Shown here piece by piece: positions 25,092 through 34,997 of a stretch of DNA of 64,000 bases (its first letter is position 1; each line of letters starts with the position of its first letter). Where the stretch lies: assembly GCA_047967505.1 (NCBI GenBank), contig CM106540.1; one strand, written 5' to 3'. A program made the translations under genes and the position numbers. Source of the stretch: Dipteris shenzhenensis. Taxonomy: Eukaryota > Polypodiophyta > Polypodiopsida > Gleicheniales. The notes under the pieces are model-generated. The model was not told the origin of the DNA, did no database searches, and worked only from the letters and a program-made list of their open reading frames with translations.

Positions 25092-25664
25092 CCCCCTCTC
25101 AATTGCCAATTTGGAGGGGCAGACATTGTGTGCTTGAAACTTTGTGTAGGGATGTCGATGGTGGTGCTGGCTATCCCTGTGAAATGCCCAAGAGGTGATC
25201 ACAAGAGGAGTGCCCTTGCAAGGGAATTGTTCACTTCCTCAAGTGTCTGAGTTACACGTATGATACCATATAGAAATAAGAACACTGTGAAGCTTGAGAG
25301 AATAAGCCACCCCCTCTCAACGCCAAAAGGTGGAGGGAAAAGCAAAGGTAAAGAACAAATATGTCGAAGCAGCACTGATAATCGAGAGATGGTAGGATTT
25401 CACCAAAGGAAGAGGTCGTAGCTGAACAGTGATCCAGTGTGTGCCCGATCTTGAACCTCGGGAGAGAGGAGTCTATCCCCGCCTCCATGAATATAGAAGA
25501 ATTCGAAACAATAGTCATCAAGACACATCTGAACAAAAAGAGTCCCGCCTCGGGAGAACTTGTAGATCCTGGAAGTCGATGCCGGTGGAGATCTGGTAGA
25601 GGTGAAGGATCATGACCTCCTTGTTCGAAAGAATGGGGAGTGTCAAGCTTGAAACCGAAAAAAA

Positions 25665-25772
25665 GGAGGGAGGGATGGGTGTAGAAGATGGAGTTCTGAA
25701 AGGGAGGGAGGGATGGGAGTAGAAGATGGAGTTCTGAAAGGGAGGGAGGGATGGGAGTAGAAGATGGAGTTC
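25665..25772. repeat. 38-bp tandem repeat, three copies
   Basis: GGAGGGAGGGATGGG(T/A)GTAG followed by AAGATGGAGTTCT and a short linker, repeated three times in the interior of the non-autonomous element. It creates part of a 185-residue minus-strand frame (25,252-25,809) that I do not regard as a recognised protein. Confidence 0.9.
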
Positions 25773-25932
25773 TCTCCCTTCGTGCGCAAGAGAAAACTGA
25801 TATGTTCATAGGAGTGATGCTCCTCGTACCTATGGCCTCCTTGAAGAAGCAGGATCTTTAGATCACCAGAGATCTGAGGTCTTTAGATCACCATGGATCT
25901 GGGGTCTTTAGATCACCATGGCTCTGATACCA

Positions 25933-26644
25933 TATAGAGAAACGATAGGGTTTGCAGTGGAGCGATAAAAAATAGACAATACTCAAACACAACTGAAGAA
26001 CGGAACTCAGAAAACATAGTGCCTGTCGGTAATATGAAAAACTGAATACAAGAACCTCAAGCTGTCGTGTCTCAAGGACCATGGCTGAGGTGAATCAGAA
26101 AGATGATTCCAAGTAGAGAAACTGTAGAAAAGATAGCAGCAGAGGGAGCGTAACGCAATCCTCCGTGTAGCTCAATGAAGATAAGGAGCAGATCTGGAGC
26201 AGGAGGGGACAGATCTGGAGCAGAGGAACAAAAGAGACACAGGATGGGACAGATCTGGAGCAGAAGGGACAGAGCTGAAGCAGAGGAGCAGATCTGGAGC
26301 AGAGGAACAGAAGTTGGGGCAGATCTGGAGGAGAAGATGGAGCAGATCTGAAGAGGAGAGGTAGAAGTGGAGCAGGCGGGGCTGCAGCAAAGCATGGAGG
26401 AGAAGAGGAGCAGCTGCAGCTGCAGGTCCTGTCCTAAGGTAGGAGTGTGGAGGCTTGTGCCTTTATAGGCCAGACCTAGCTGGTCGGCCAGCTGGTCGGT
26501 GGGCCTGCCAGCTGGTCGGCCAGTTCTGGTCAGCCAGACCAGCTGGTCTTTCTGACCACTTGTTTGGCTGAGGTGGCTGGCCTTTTGGCTGGCCTGTGAG
26601 CTGTTAGATTGCCCCAGAAATTAGGGATTGTTAGTTGCTTAATA
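25933..26644 (-). repeat. 5' LTR of the TA...TA element
   Basis: Aligns with the other LTR along its length apart from loss of a few repeat motifs. It directly abuts the primer-binding site at 25,921-25,932. Confidence 0.9.
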
Positions 26645-26649
26645 AAAGG

Positions 26650-28140
26650 TTCACAGATAGGACCATGATATGGATACAAACATGCACTCACAACCTACAC
26701 CACGTGGATAGCGGATGCTACTCCACTGGCACAGCATGTACCATAAATAAATCAGCTTAAAAATGACATAGATGGAAGAAGTGTCCATGGGAAAAGTGAA
26801 AATATGTTACAATACAAGAGAGTGCAGCTTTTGTACGCAGACTGACCCATTTTGATGCAGTTTAGTAGATGGTATTTTGGTTGTCTGATATGATATACAT
26901 AGCTCTTCAGATATGCATTTTTGCTTCAAGTTTACTTGCGCATATGTCATCCATAATGTACCTGAGCTTTGGTAGAGTTTGGAAAAGTTTCCCGCTATAG
27001 GGTTTTACCTCCTGTAAGAAGCTAGATTCCCATTATGCTTAACACTTTCTTTAGACAATATATGGCAATTCTTTGACTAACAAAAAGATGTGCTAGACAA
27101 AAGCATGCATAGGGACAGCAGAAATAGTCCCTACACTTACAATATGCAATGTAAACCACACATTATATTATCATGTCAATCACTCATCTTAAATACAATG
27201 ACATATATCATCATTGATCATTACAGATGTGCATTTATGTGTTGTGTTGTCATGCTAGTCATTGCGATAAGAAGGTTGGCCTCCTGTTGGAGAATAGGAT
27301 TAGGTGGGCTGGCATTCTGTCGGAGAATAGGGCAGCGCACCTCACTATCCTCACAAAATGATAACTTCCACAGGCCCTTATTGACGCTTATATCTCACTC
27401 CAAACATGTGCACACAAGTACATAATATAGACCAGAGAATATCTAGAGCAAGATAGGCAAACCAAAATGCATGACCATGCTCCACAAAGGTGTGGACTGG
27501 TCAAGGACAAAATTGTCACAAGTAAGCTCCCATCCTGGCCTACTTATAACCCCAGATGGCTTCATAAACTGAGCAAACTGAGTGAAGATACCTGCTGCTA
27601 TCATTACTGCAAACTCACTCTCATCTGTGTGCTTAAGGCAGGCTTCGATGGAAGGGTGAGGCAGTGAGCCAAAGTGGCTCTTAGTTATAGGTGAGGGAGG
27701 GGTAGTCTGTCCTCCCCTAAACCTTTTTTGCTGACCATTCCACTAGAGAAAGCTGACTAAGGTTGGCTTTGCTGACCCAGATCTAGGACTAACCTAGCCC
27801 TTATTCACCCAAGCAAACCTGCTGCTATTGTGCCAGGGCAGGATAGCATGACAAGGGTCAAAGGGATGGGAATTGCGCAATAGCTCCAGTGGTCAAAGGC
27901 CCACATCTATAGGCCCGTAGGTGGCGGGAGAGCAGTAAATGAGAAAAATATATCTAGATAACCATGGAGTAAAGTAGGCTGGAAAGTAGGACTGTCACAT
28001 CCTCCTGTATAGAGCAGCAGTTTCTTGACAGCCTACAGCCCAACTGGGAGAGAATCTACACAGCTAGATCAAACGGATCCTGCTACAGCCAGCAGAGGAT
28101 TCACACTCAGATCAAAGGGATCCTCCTATAGCTAGCCTAA
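26650..28140. other. No recognisable gene
   Basis: No frame with motifs. Minor repeats occur, e.g. CAGATCAAA.GGATCCT.CTA near 28,065-28,130 and CTG(T)TGG/CGGAGAATAGG near 27,282-27,330. Confidence 0.55.
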
Positions 28141-28157
28141 TTGTCATGGGCCTCAGT

Positions 28158-28470
28158 CAACTCCTTCACCACGGCCCCCAAGATTAGATCCAGTCACAGG
28201 AGACATGGCAGCCATTGCAGCAGCAAGGAGGAAGGACCCTACAGAAAGGAGCAGGCATGTGGCAGCGGCCAAACCCTCTGCCAAGATACATGTATAAAAA
28301 GCCAGCGTATTTGTCACAGGCATCGAACAGCCAACTCCTTCACCACTCCCCCCAAGATTAAAAACAGTCACAGAAAGCATGGCAGCCATTGCAGCAGTGA
28401 GGAGGAAGGCCCCAACAGCAAGGAGCAGGCATGCCAAACCCTCTGCCAGGATCCAGGATCTGGCCCCTTG
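28158..28470. repeat. Two-copy tandem duplication, about 172-bp unit
   Basis: AACTCCTTCACCAC...CCCCAAGATTA, GGCAGCCATTGCAGCAG, AAGGAGCAGGCATG and CCAAACCCTCTGCCA recur 172 bp apart. The duplication keeps open frames on both strands (115 residues on plus, 94 on minus), but neither has a recognised domain. Confidence 0.8.
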
Positions 28471-29221
28471 GCCAAGTCTTCCAAATAGGCCTTCTCTAGC
28501 CCATCAACCTCCATGAGCCAGACCATCAGCCTTCCATGGCTAGGCATTCATCAGCCACATATGGCAGTCATGCTTGTTGCCCATATGACAGACCACAGGT
28601 AGCCCTTAGGCAGACAGCCATGTGGCCGTCCCGTGTGGACTCCAAGTGCATAAATGTGGGCTATATGGAATGCCCGTGTGGCATCTGCAGCAGTCTTCAA
28701 AATAAATCCAAGGAGCATCCAAGGGTGTCAAGCCCTTGCGCTACCCCTTTGCAGACTCACGGCTAGGGCATGGACCCTTTTGTCATGACACCCCCAATCA
28801 ATGACCACCAGTGGACCCACACCCTCATGGCCAAGATATCCTACAGCTGATCAAGTGCTCATAAGCTTCATAGGCCACTATAAACTAAAGTAAAGTTCTC
28901 CTTCATGGAGTACAAATTGCATTTCAAAACCCACTACACAATGCATACATATAAAGTCTCCCCTCCATTGCACAAGTACATATATAATAATGATCCCCTT
29001 TGCATTCCCAAAACATGACAAAGTATCTTGAAGTGGCATTACAAGTTTCGATGTAATGCCACAACATACCGAGCAAGAGCAACTCATTGTGCGCTTGCCC
29101 AAGCTGATTCAGCCTTGTGAAAGAACTCATCAAGTTCAACGACAAGTCTATCTACACTTATGAATGGGGTGTTCTTTGCTACAAGGCATCTCGAGCTTTT
29201 ATCGTTGTATTTTCTACCTCT

Positions 29222-29630
29222 TCAGTATTGTACTCTAATATAAATGCTTCTTGAAGAAAGCGTATGAGAAACCAAGTTGATAACGCACCTGAGACAATTC
29301 CTGGCCTCTTGTGAGCTCTCTTTTGAGAGTCTCTGAAGATGCCTTCTCAATGCTTGCAGGAGGTTGAGATGTACAGAGTCAATCAAACTATTGGGAGTGT
29401 TTGCAGTTAGCACCATAACAAAATCGTCTAGGCAGAAGGGACTTAAGAATAGAGCACAGCTGAAAGACCTCAAGAAACTGTAAACAGCAAACACCTCCGC
29501 CATCAGCTCTTCTGACAACACGAAATCTCCAGACAAAGAAGGCAATGGTTGCAATGCAGGCAGATCTAACTCTTCAAAATCCTTTGCATGAACCACAACT
29601 GAACTAAAGATACCAAGCCATTGTCGGAGC
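29222..29630 (-). pseudogene. DDT-domain fragment resembling plant PTM-like proteins
   Basis: The minus-strand frame reads DLPALQPLPSLSGDF, then VYSFLRSFSCALFLSPFCLD, DDFVMVL, NTPNSLIDSVHLNLLQALRR and NCLRC. This matches the DDT fold (short helices after an S-G-D loop) as found in the plant PHD-type transcription factor PTM and relatives, which have a similar FLRSF..LFLSPF.LDDFV core. The DDT module binds nucleosome-remodelling ISWI partners in the nucleus. Only about 125 residues are present: no PHD finger, transmembrane or other exon is seen within several kb, and the frame ends after IYIRVQY. It is most likely a captured or truncated exon. It ends about 30 bp from the inverted LTR segment starting at 29,661. 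Confidence 0.7.
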
Positions 29631-29660
29631 TTCCAACCTCCCTAGATTCTTCGTCATCGT

Positions 29661-30669
29661 TCTACATGTAGAAAGAGAATGTGTTACAACTTATACATAC
29701 AACTTCTACATGTAGAAAGAGAATGTGTTATAACTTCTACATGTAGAGAGAGAACGTGTTACAACTTTTACATGTAGAAAGAGAATGTGTTACAACTTCT
29801 ACATGTAGAGAGAGAATGTGTTACAATTTCTACATGCAGAGAGAGAAGCTCTTCAACTTGTATAAATACCCCATAATGGAATGAAGCCCACACTCTTTGG
29901 GGCATTGTGTTGAGTCTACTTTGGTATTCAAAGCATTTGTCTCAAGTGTCCATGCTTCCTTGCACTCCACGTCTAAAAGCATGTCCTAACCTTACAACTC
30001 CTCCTCCCCTCTCCTCCAACCTTGCAACCCATCCTCTCCCTCTCTTCCTCCCTCCTCCTCCTCCCTCCTCTCTCTTCTTTCCCCCATGCTCTTACACCTT
30101 CTTCCTCTCCCACTCCTATGCTCCCCCTAAACTCTTAGTTCTTCAACCCTTGATCTCCATGACCTACGAGGGAGACGAGTTCTCCACCATGTACTCTACT
30201 CTAAACCTTGGAACCCCTTCTAACCCTGGAACTCCTTCTAACCCTAGAACGTCCTTCTAAACCTTGGAACTCCTTCTAACCCTGAAACCTCTTATAAACT
30301 GTGGAACCTCCTTCTAAACCTTGGAACTCCTTCTAACCCTTGAACCTCCTACTAAACCTTGGAACTCCTTCTAACCCTAGAACCTCCTCCTAACCCTTAA
30401 ACTCGTCCTAAACCCTACAACCCCCAATGAAGGCAAAAGCCTTCATTACCTCAACCATGATGATACACATTCCCTTTACACATGCATGCACTATGTTTGC
30501 TCACCACACTTAAGCCTACGTCTCTCACTGGAACACGACTCGAGGTCCTAAGCTACATGTATACTACAATCGACAACCCTAATATATCTGTAGGTGACAA
30601 AAAGCCTCGGAACCCTGCATACTGAGAATACCCTGCTCTTCCTACGAAAGCCATAGGAAAGAGCCAACG
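29661..30669 (+). mobile_element. Gypsy G1 LTR, inverted and 5'-truncated (terminal 3' LTR)
   Basis: Plus-oriented copy of the G1 LTR. It starts abruptly within the CTACATGTAGAAAGAGAATG minisatellite, so the usual TGTTGAC start is missing. It carries TATAAATACCCCATAATGG at about 29,861-29,880 and GGAACTCCTTCTAACCCT-type repeats to 30,400. It ends GAGCCAACG, where the family has GAGCCAACA, and is followed by ACCAG (30,670-30,674). That is the reverse complement of CTGGT flanking the G1 LTR at 40,530, evidence that these were the two outer ends of one insertion. Confidence 0.88.
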
Positions 30670-30674
30670 ACCAG
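30670..30674. other. Target-site duplication ACCAG (one of two)
   Basis: ACCAG abuts the LTR end here. Its partner is CTGGT at 40,531-40,535, i.e. ACCAG on the minus strand before the LTR start. Collapsing the pair joins the two halves of the interrupted gene in frame (...Gln-Tyr-Gln | Leu-Asp-Pro...). Confidence 0.8.
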
Positions 30675-31761
30675 TTAGATCCCTTGCCCTCTCCTACTCC
30701 CACTACTACTCCTCGCTCCGTAAGCGCTCACAGTAACACCAGTCACTCTAACTCTACCACTACCATGAGTCCTCCTTACTCGGTCGAGGACCTGTCCTAT
30801 AAAATCACGGTTGCTGGAGAGATAATAGAAAATAAAAAGGGCTCAGTAGTGATGGCCACCATGAGGCGCTTGATGAGCCACCACTTCAAGAGTGGCATAG
30901 CTACTTACTGGCGGTACCAAGATGACCAAAAGAAGCAGGCAGTCATCGATGAATTGAAAAGACAATATCCTAACCTCCTAAATTGGGAGGTCAATTCGGA
31001 TTACATGAAAGAGCACATGGGGGTCCTCTTGAAGCATCGTAGTTCAACCTTGCATAGTTCCATCACAAAGGGGAAGGCTAAACCCAGCTGGAAAGACAAA
31101 GCTGATTGGAAGTTTTTCAAGAAGCAGTACAGGGACCATCCCTAACTGTTCAAGGGTCAGAGGAGGGCTGCGATGAGATGGCTGGACTCCGTAGGTACTT
31201 CATACTTTGGTGCAGGCAGACGGTTGGCATTCAAGGCAACCGTGGTAAGTCTACTTATTCTCATTTAATGTATTGTTATATTTGTTTTACTACATATTGC
31301 ATGCACTTTATCTAACTCTCATAAATTGGGCCCACAGTAAGCTGCGATGGGTCGCCTTCTCACAGACACAAAGACGAGACGCGAGTTCCGCATAGGAACA
31401 AAGCAGTGGTTTATTGAGCAGGAGGCGCTGGGAGCGATGGTCGATTGGGATGAGGTGCCTGCTCACACGGTATAAGTCTACTCCTACTTGTAATCTCATT
31501 TTTTAAACTATTTTATTCTTTAAGTTCCAATCTAATTTTCAATTAGTATGATTTCACTCTTAGAATCAAAGCTTGAACATCCCATCAGCGGAGGTGACGA
31601 GTGATGATGAGGGATTAGGCTTACAAGGCTTCGATGAGGGCCAAGGATCAGGCACAACTCACAAGGGCCAGGGATTAGGTGCAGCTCACCAAGGCCAGGG
31701 ATCAGGCTAGCATGACGAGGACGAGGACGAGGACGAGGATGACGATTCGGATGAGCAGTAG
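30675..31761 (+). pseudogene. Transposase-24-like gene, 3' part (three exons)
   Basis: Exon 1 (to 31,244) has a Ser/Thr/Pro-rich linker, then MATMRRLMSHHFKSGIATYW, QAVIDELKRQYPNL, LKHRSSTLHS, and WKDKADWKFFKKQYRDHP. These resemble the plant 'transposase 24'/putative plant transposon protein family (W-x-x-I..K..I...L...F, then R..R..L, then W...DW..F). Intron 1 is 31,245-31,337 (GTAAGT...CCCACAG). Exon 2 encodes TRREFRIGTKQWFIEQEALG. Intron 2 runs from about 31,469 to a CTCTTAG acceptor near 31,563. Exon 3 ends in GQGSG repeats and a DEDEDEDEDDDSDEQ acidic tail with TAG at 31,759. In-frame stops lie at 31,143, at the start of exon 2 and before the acidic tail. All three are TAA or TAG where CAA or CAG would restore Gln. 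Exact function is unknown; a MYB/SANT-like transposon accessory protein is the alternative. Confidence 0.6.
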
Positions 31762-31935
31762 TGGAGGAGGAGGGAGAGGGGGTGGTGGAGATGGAAGGGG
31801 AGATGGAAGGGGGAGGGGGAGGGGGAGATGGAGGGGGGAGGGGGAGGGGGAGGTGGAAATGGAGGGGGGAGGGGGAGGGGATGGTGGAAATGGAGGGGGG
31901 AGGGGAGGGGGTGGTGGAAAGGGGAGGGGGGGAAA
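31762..31935. repeat. GGA/GGGGA-rich tract
   Basis: Begins immediately after the gene's stop codon and merges into the G1 leader sequence. This is the probable right breakpoint of the inverted segment. Gly/Arg- or Pro-rich frames here are artefacts. Confidence 0.85.
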
Positions 31936-32590
31936 AAAAAAAGAGAGAAGAAATAAAAAACTTGACGGACAAAAATCAAAAGGGGAGAGGTGGTCACCTG
32001 AACGCTCTCCAAGTCTTTCTCGATGTAACAGGATTGCTGAGGAACAATGGACGGTGGGTGGATGGCTGGGTTATCGCTATGAGATGGGCTCGAAGTCACT
32101 TACAATGTGAGGATGGGAGTAAGGTGGTGGTCGATGGTGAGGGAGGAGTGTCTTGCGTAGGGCTCGGAATGAAGAAGAGGATGGAGGCAAAATGTGAAAG
32201 ATGAAGAATGAGGGGGTGGAGTGGGTTTTTATAGGAGAAGAGTTTAGGTTTAGGGTTTAACCCTAAACTCTTCCCGAGCCATAACTCTTTATGGATAGCT
32301 CCATTTGCTTTTCTGAAAAAAGGTAAAATGATCGAAATTGCAAACTCTGCGCATTCGTGTCCACTATCTAGCCTGATTGTTTATCATATGGCTTCTATTT
32401 AAGAAATTTCTTAAGGTAGTAACCCAAGGTTGATGCTTGGGGTAGATATGTTTGGCTAGAAATGGAAAAAAAAAAATTACTCTCCTTGCCCTTGAGTGTA
32501 ATGTTCGTGAAAGTTCGAAGTAGTTTGTTTTTTACACATACCTACGTATGTTTACTCGGAGATGCTAGTCTCCCCGACAACGGCATCAAA
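31936..32590 (-). mobile_element. G1 internal leader with primer-binding site (copy 2)
   Basis: About 650 bp highly similar to 38,561-39,225, including a palindromic GTTTAGGGTTTAACCCTAAAC block. Next to the LTR, on the minus strand, TGATGCCGTTGTCGGGGAG (32,570-32,588) is a decayed version of the TGGCGCCGTTGCCGGGGA primer site (Asp-tRNA type) common in plant Gypsy elements. It shows that the LTR at 32,591-33,802 is followed by a second 5' internal region. Confidence 0.85.
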
Positions 32591-33802
32591 TGTTGGCTCT
32601 TCCCTACTGCTTTCATAGAAAGAGCTGGGTTTTCTCAGTATGCAGGGTTCCGAGGCTTTTTGTCACCTATAGATATATTAGAGTTGTCGATTGCAGTATA
32701 CGTGTAGCTTAGGACCTCGAGTCGTGTTCCGGTGAGAGACGTAGGCTTAAGTGTGGTAAGCAGACATAGTGCATGCATGTGCAAAAGAAACGTGTATCAT
32801 CATGATTGAGGTAATAAAGGCTTTCGCCTTCATTGGGGGTTGTAAAGAAGGAGGTTCCAGGGTTAGAAGGAGGTTCCAGGGTTCAGAAGGAGGTTCCAGG
32901 GTTTAGAAGGAGTTCCAAGGTTTAGAAGGAGTCCAGGGTTAGAAGGAGGATCCAAGGTTCAGAAGGAGGTTCTAGGGTTAGAAGGAGTTCTAAGGTTTAG
33001 AAGGAGGTTCTAGAGTTTAGAAGGAGCTCCAGGGTTTAGAAGGAGTTGCAGGGTTTAGAAGGAGTTGCAGGGTTTAGAAGGAGGTTCCAAGGTTAGAAGG
33101 AGGATCCAAGGTTCAGGGTAGAGTACATGGTGTAGAACTCATCTCCCTCATAGATCATGGAGTTTTAAGGGTTGAGGAACAAAGGGTTTAGGGGAAGCAT
33201 AGGAGTGGGAGAGAAAGAAGGTGTAAGAGTATAGGGGAAAGAAGAGAGAGGAGGGAGGAGGAGGAGGGAGGAGGAGGAGAGAGGAGGAGGCAGCGGAGGG
33301 AGGAGGAGGAGGAGGAAGGAGGAGGAGAGGGAGAGGGTGGGTTGCAAGGTTGGAGGAGAGGGGAGGAGGAGTTGCAAGGTTAGGGCATGCTTTTGGATGT
33401 GGAGTGCAAGGAAGCATGGACACTTGAGACAAATGCTTGGAATACCAAAGTAGACTCAACACAATGCCCCAAAGAGTGTGGACTTCATTCCATTATGGGG
33501 TATTTATATAAGTTGGAGAGCTTCTCTCTCTGCATGTAGGAATTGTAACACAAAGTTGTAGCACATTCTCTTTCTACATGTAGAAGTCGTATGTAGAAGT
33601 TGTAACACAAAGTTGTATCACAAAGTTGTAACACATTCTCTTTCTACATGTAGAAGTCGTATGTAGAAGTTGTAGCACAAAGTTGTATCACAAAGTTGTA
33701 ACACATTCTCTTTCTACATGTAAAAGTCGTATGTAGAAGTTGTAACACAAAGTTGTAACACATTCTCTTTCTACATAAGTTCATGTTGGCACATAGTCAA
33801 TA
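32591..33802 (-). mobile_element. Gypsy G1 middle LTR
   Basis: 1,212-bp minus-oriented LTR. Uniquely, it has internal sequence on both sides: a primer-binding site and leader at 32,570-32,588 and below, and the 3'-terminal internal block (33,803-33,831, minus sense GGATCCGGGAG before the LTR) shared with the copy at 15,825. It is both the 3' LTR of the unit between 33.8 and 40.5 kb and the 5' LTR of a second, truncated unit. Confidence 0.85.
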
Positions 33803-33839
33803 TACTCCCGGATCCATTTTATTACCCGTCCTCGGGTTA

Positions 33840-34779
33840 TGGCTTATTTTGATTTCAGAGTTGGGATGCCATGTGCGTAATCCAATTGTTCTTGCTGTAA
33901 TGCTTTTGCACCATACAATTTGTGGTCTGTAGTCAAGAAGCACTCATTTGATGTATGATTGGTCATGCAATGTGGACACCAGACATTTTCTCACCATGGA
34001 TGTGTCTGAGTTGGTGGCTGAGACAAGTGAAGTTTTTGTTCCATGGCCTGCATCATGTCTTCTTTCAGCTTCATGGTCATGGCCTCTAGGCGATCTTCAT
34101 TGGATGTTTCGGCAGTGTCCTTTGATTTACCCTTTTTTGAGTGCTTATCTCGCATACTAGATCTGCCGGCATCATTGCTAGTGTCTGAGTCGGTCATGCC
34201 ATCCTCGATGTTAATGGTTGCCGCATGAGCAACATGGAATGTTTCATAGCTGCTTATCTTTTTCATATCCTTTCGGATTTTCTTTCTTAGTCCTGCTATG
34301 AACCATGCCATGAGGTACTTTGCATCTGGGCGTGGGTCACATTTGGCGATTAATCTCTTCATCTTACTCAGGTACATGCGTACATCTTCTTGCCGGCCTT
34401 GTTCGAGCTTGCTTACTTGGAGAGCAGGATCATCTTGTAGCCTCTCTATTTCAAAGCGTCATTTGAATTCTATTTGAAGTAGGTCCCATGTGGTGCGTTC
34501 TTCCACGAGAAGGTTTAGGTACCATTCAGACACTTCATCAGTTAAGGCCATGCGAAACCAAGCCACCTTGGTTTCATGGGATTGATCTCCACCTGCATGA
34601 CATGCGGCATCAAAATGTTGGAGGAAGTGGGCTAGATCTCCCCTACCATTATATTTGGGAAGTTCCAATTTTCCCAAGGGGCATTGGCCTTGATTGTTGT
34701 TATTTCTTCGATTGAAGAAATTGTAAGCCTCTGCATCGAGGTCGATATCCCCATCATTGTCATGATCCCGTCCAGCCAT
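33840..34779 (-). pseudogene. Gypsy gag (capsid plus zinc knuckle), pol deleted
   Basis: Starts at MAGRDHDNDGDIDLDAEAYN (34,779). It continues with LELPKYNGRGDLAHFLQHFD, KVAWFRMALTDEVSEWYLNL, LLQIEFK, then after a TGA (34,459) RFEIERLQDDPALQ, DVRMYLSKMKRLI and YLMAWFIAGLRKKIRKDM. This is a standard Retrotrans_gag capsid. A second TGA follows THPW, and the frame then gives the knuckle CPHCMTNHTSNEC (CX2CX3HX4C). It ends in K-stop near 33,845 and joins directly to the last roughly 30 bp before the LTR, so protease, RT, RNase H and integrase have been deleted. Both TGAs are explained by C-to-T changes (CGA to TGA, or TGG to TGA from the other strand). An element at 35,003 separates this gag from its leader. 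Confidence 0.85.
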
Positions 34780-34997
34780 GTTGGGGCATGGAGGAGTTAA
34801 AGGGAGTGGTTGAATCTCAGGGGGGGATTCAGGGTAGAGGATAGGCGGGGGCAGTTGTTGCAGCAGAGTGATATGAGCGGAGTGATATGCAAATGTGGCG
34901 AGCATTGGAGTTGAAGGCATTGGTTGAAACATAGCTGCATGCAGATTGGGCGAGATTTGCCAAGGGTGTCTCTGCCACAAGTGTGGGTGTGGATTTA

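Larger units (their letters stand above)
24336..26649 (-). mobile_element. Complete short non-autonomous LTR element
   Basis: Two direct repeats, 24,341-25,091 (751 bp) and 25,933-26,644 (712 bp), bound an 841-bp interior. Identical 5-bp duplications AAAGG flank it (24,336-24,340 and 26,645-26,649). The primer-binding site TGGTATCAGAGC lies on the minus strand at 25,921-25,932, directly next to the right-hand LTR, and a purine tract (GAGAGGGGG in minus sense, 25,092-25,100) abuts the left-hand one. So it reads right to left. The LTR ends are TATTAAGC...CTCTATA, i.e. TA...TA instead of TG...CA. A TATAAAGGC element lies within each LTR. No gag or pol is encoded, so it must have used proteins of another element. 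Confidence 0.92.

Noticed and set aside
25252-25809. 185-residue minus-strand frame inside the TA...TA element
   Set aside because: Partly made of a 38-bp tandem repeat, no recognised motif, and the element looks like a non-coding derivative. Not supported as a gene.
28141-28488. 115-residue plus-strand and 94-residue minus-strand frames
   Set aside because: Both are kept open by a 172-bp tandem duplication; opposite-strand overlap and no domain argue against a real gene.
32243-32275. Interstitial plant telomere repeat (TTTAGGG)
   Set aside because: Only GTTTAGGGTTTAACCCTAAAC, a single palindrome present in both G1 leader copies; it is part of the retrotransposon.
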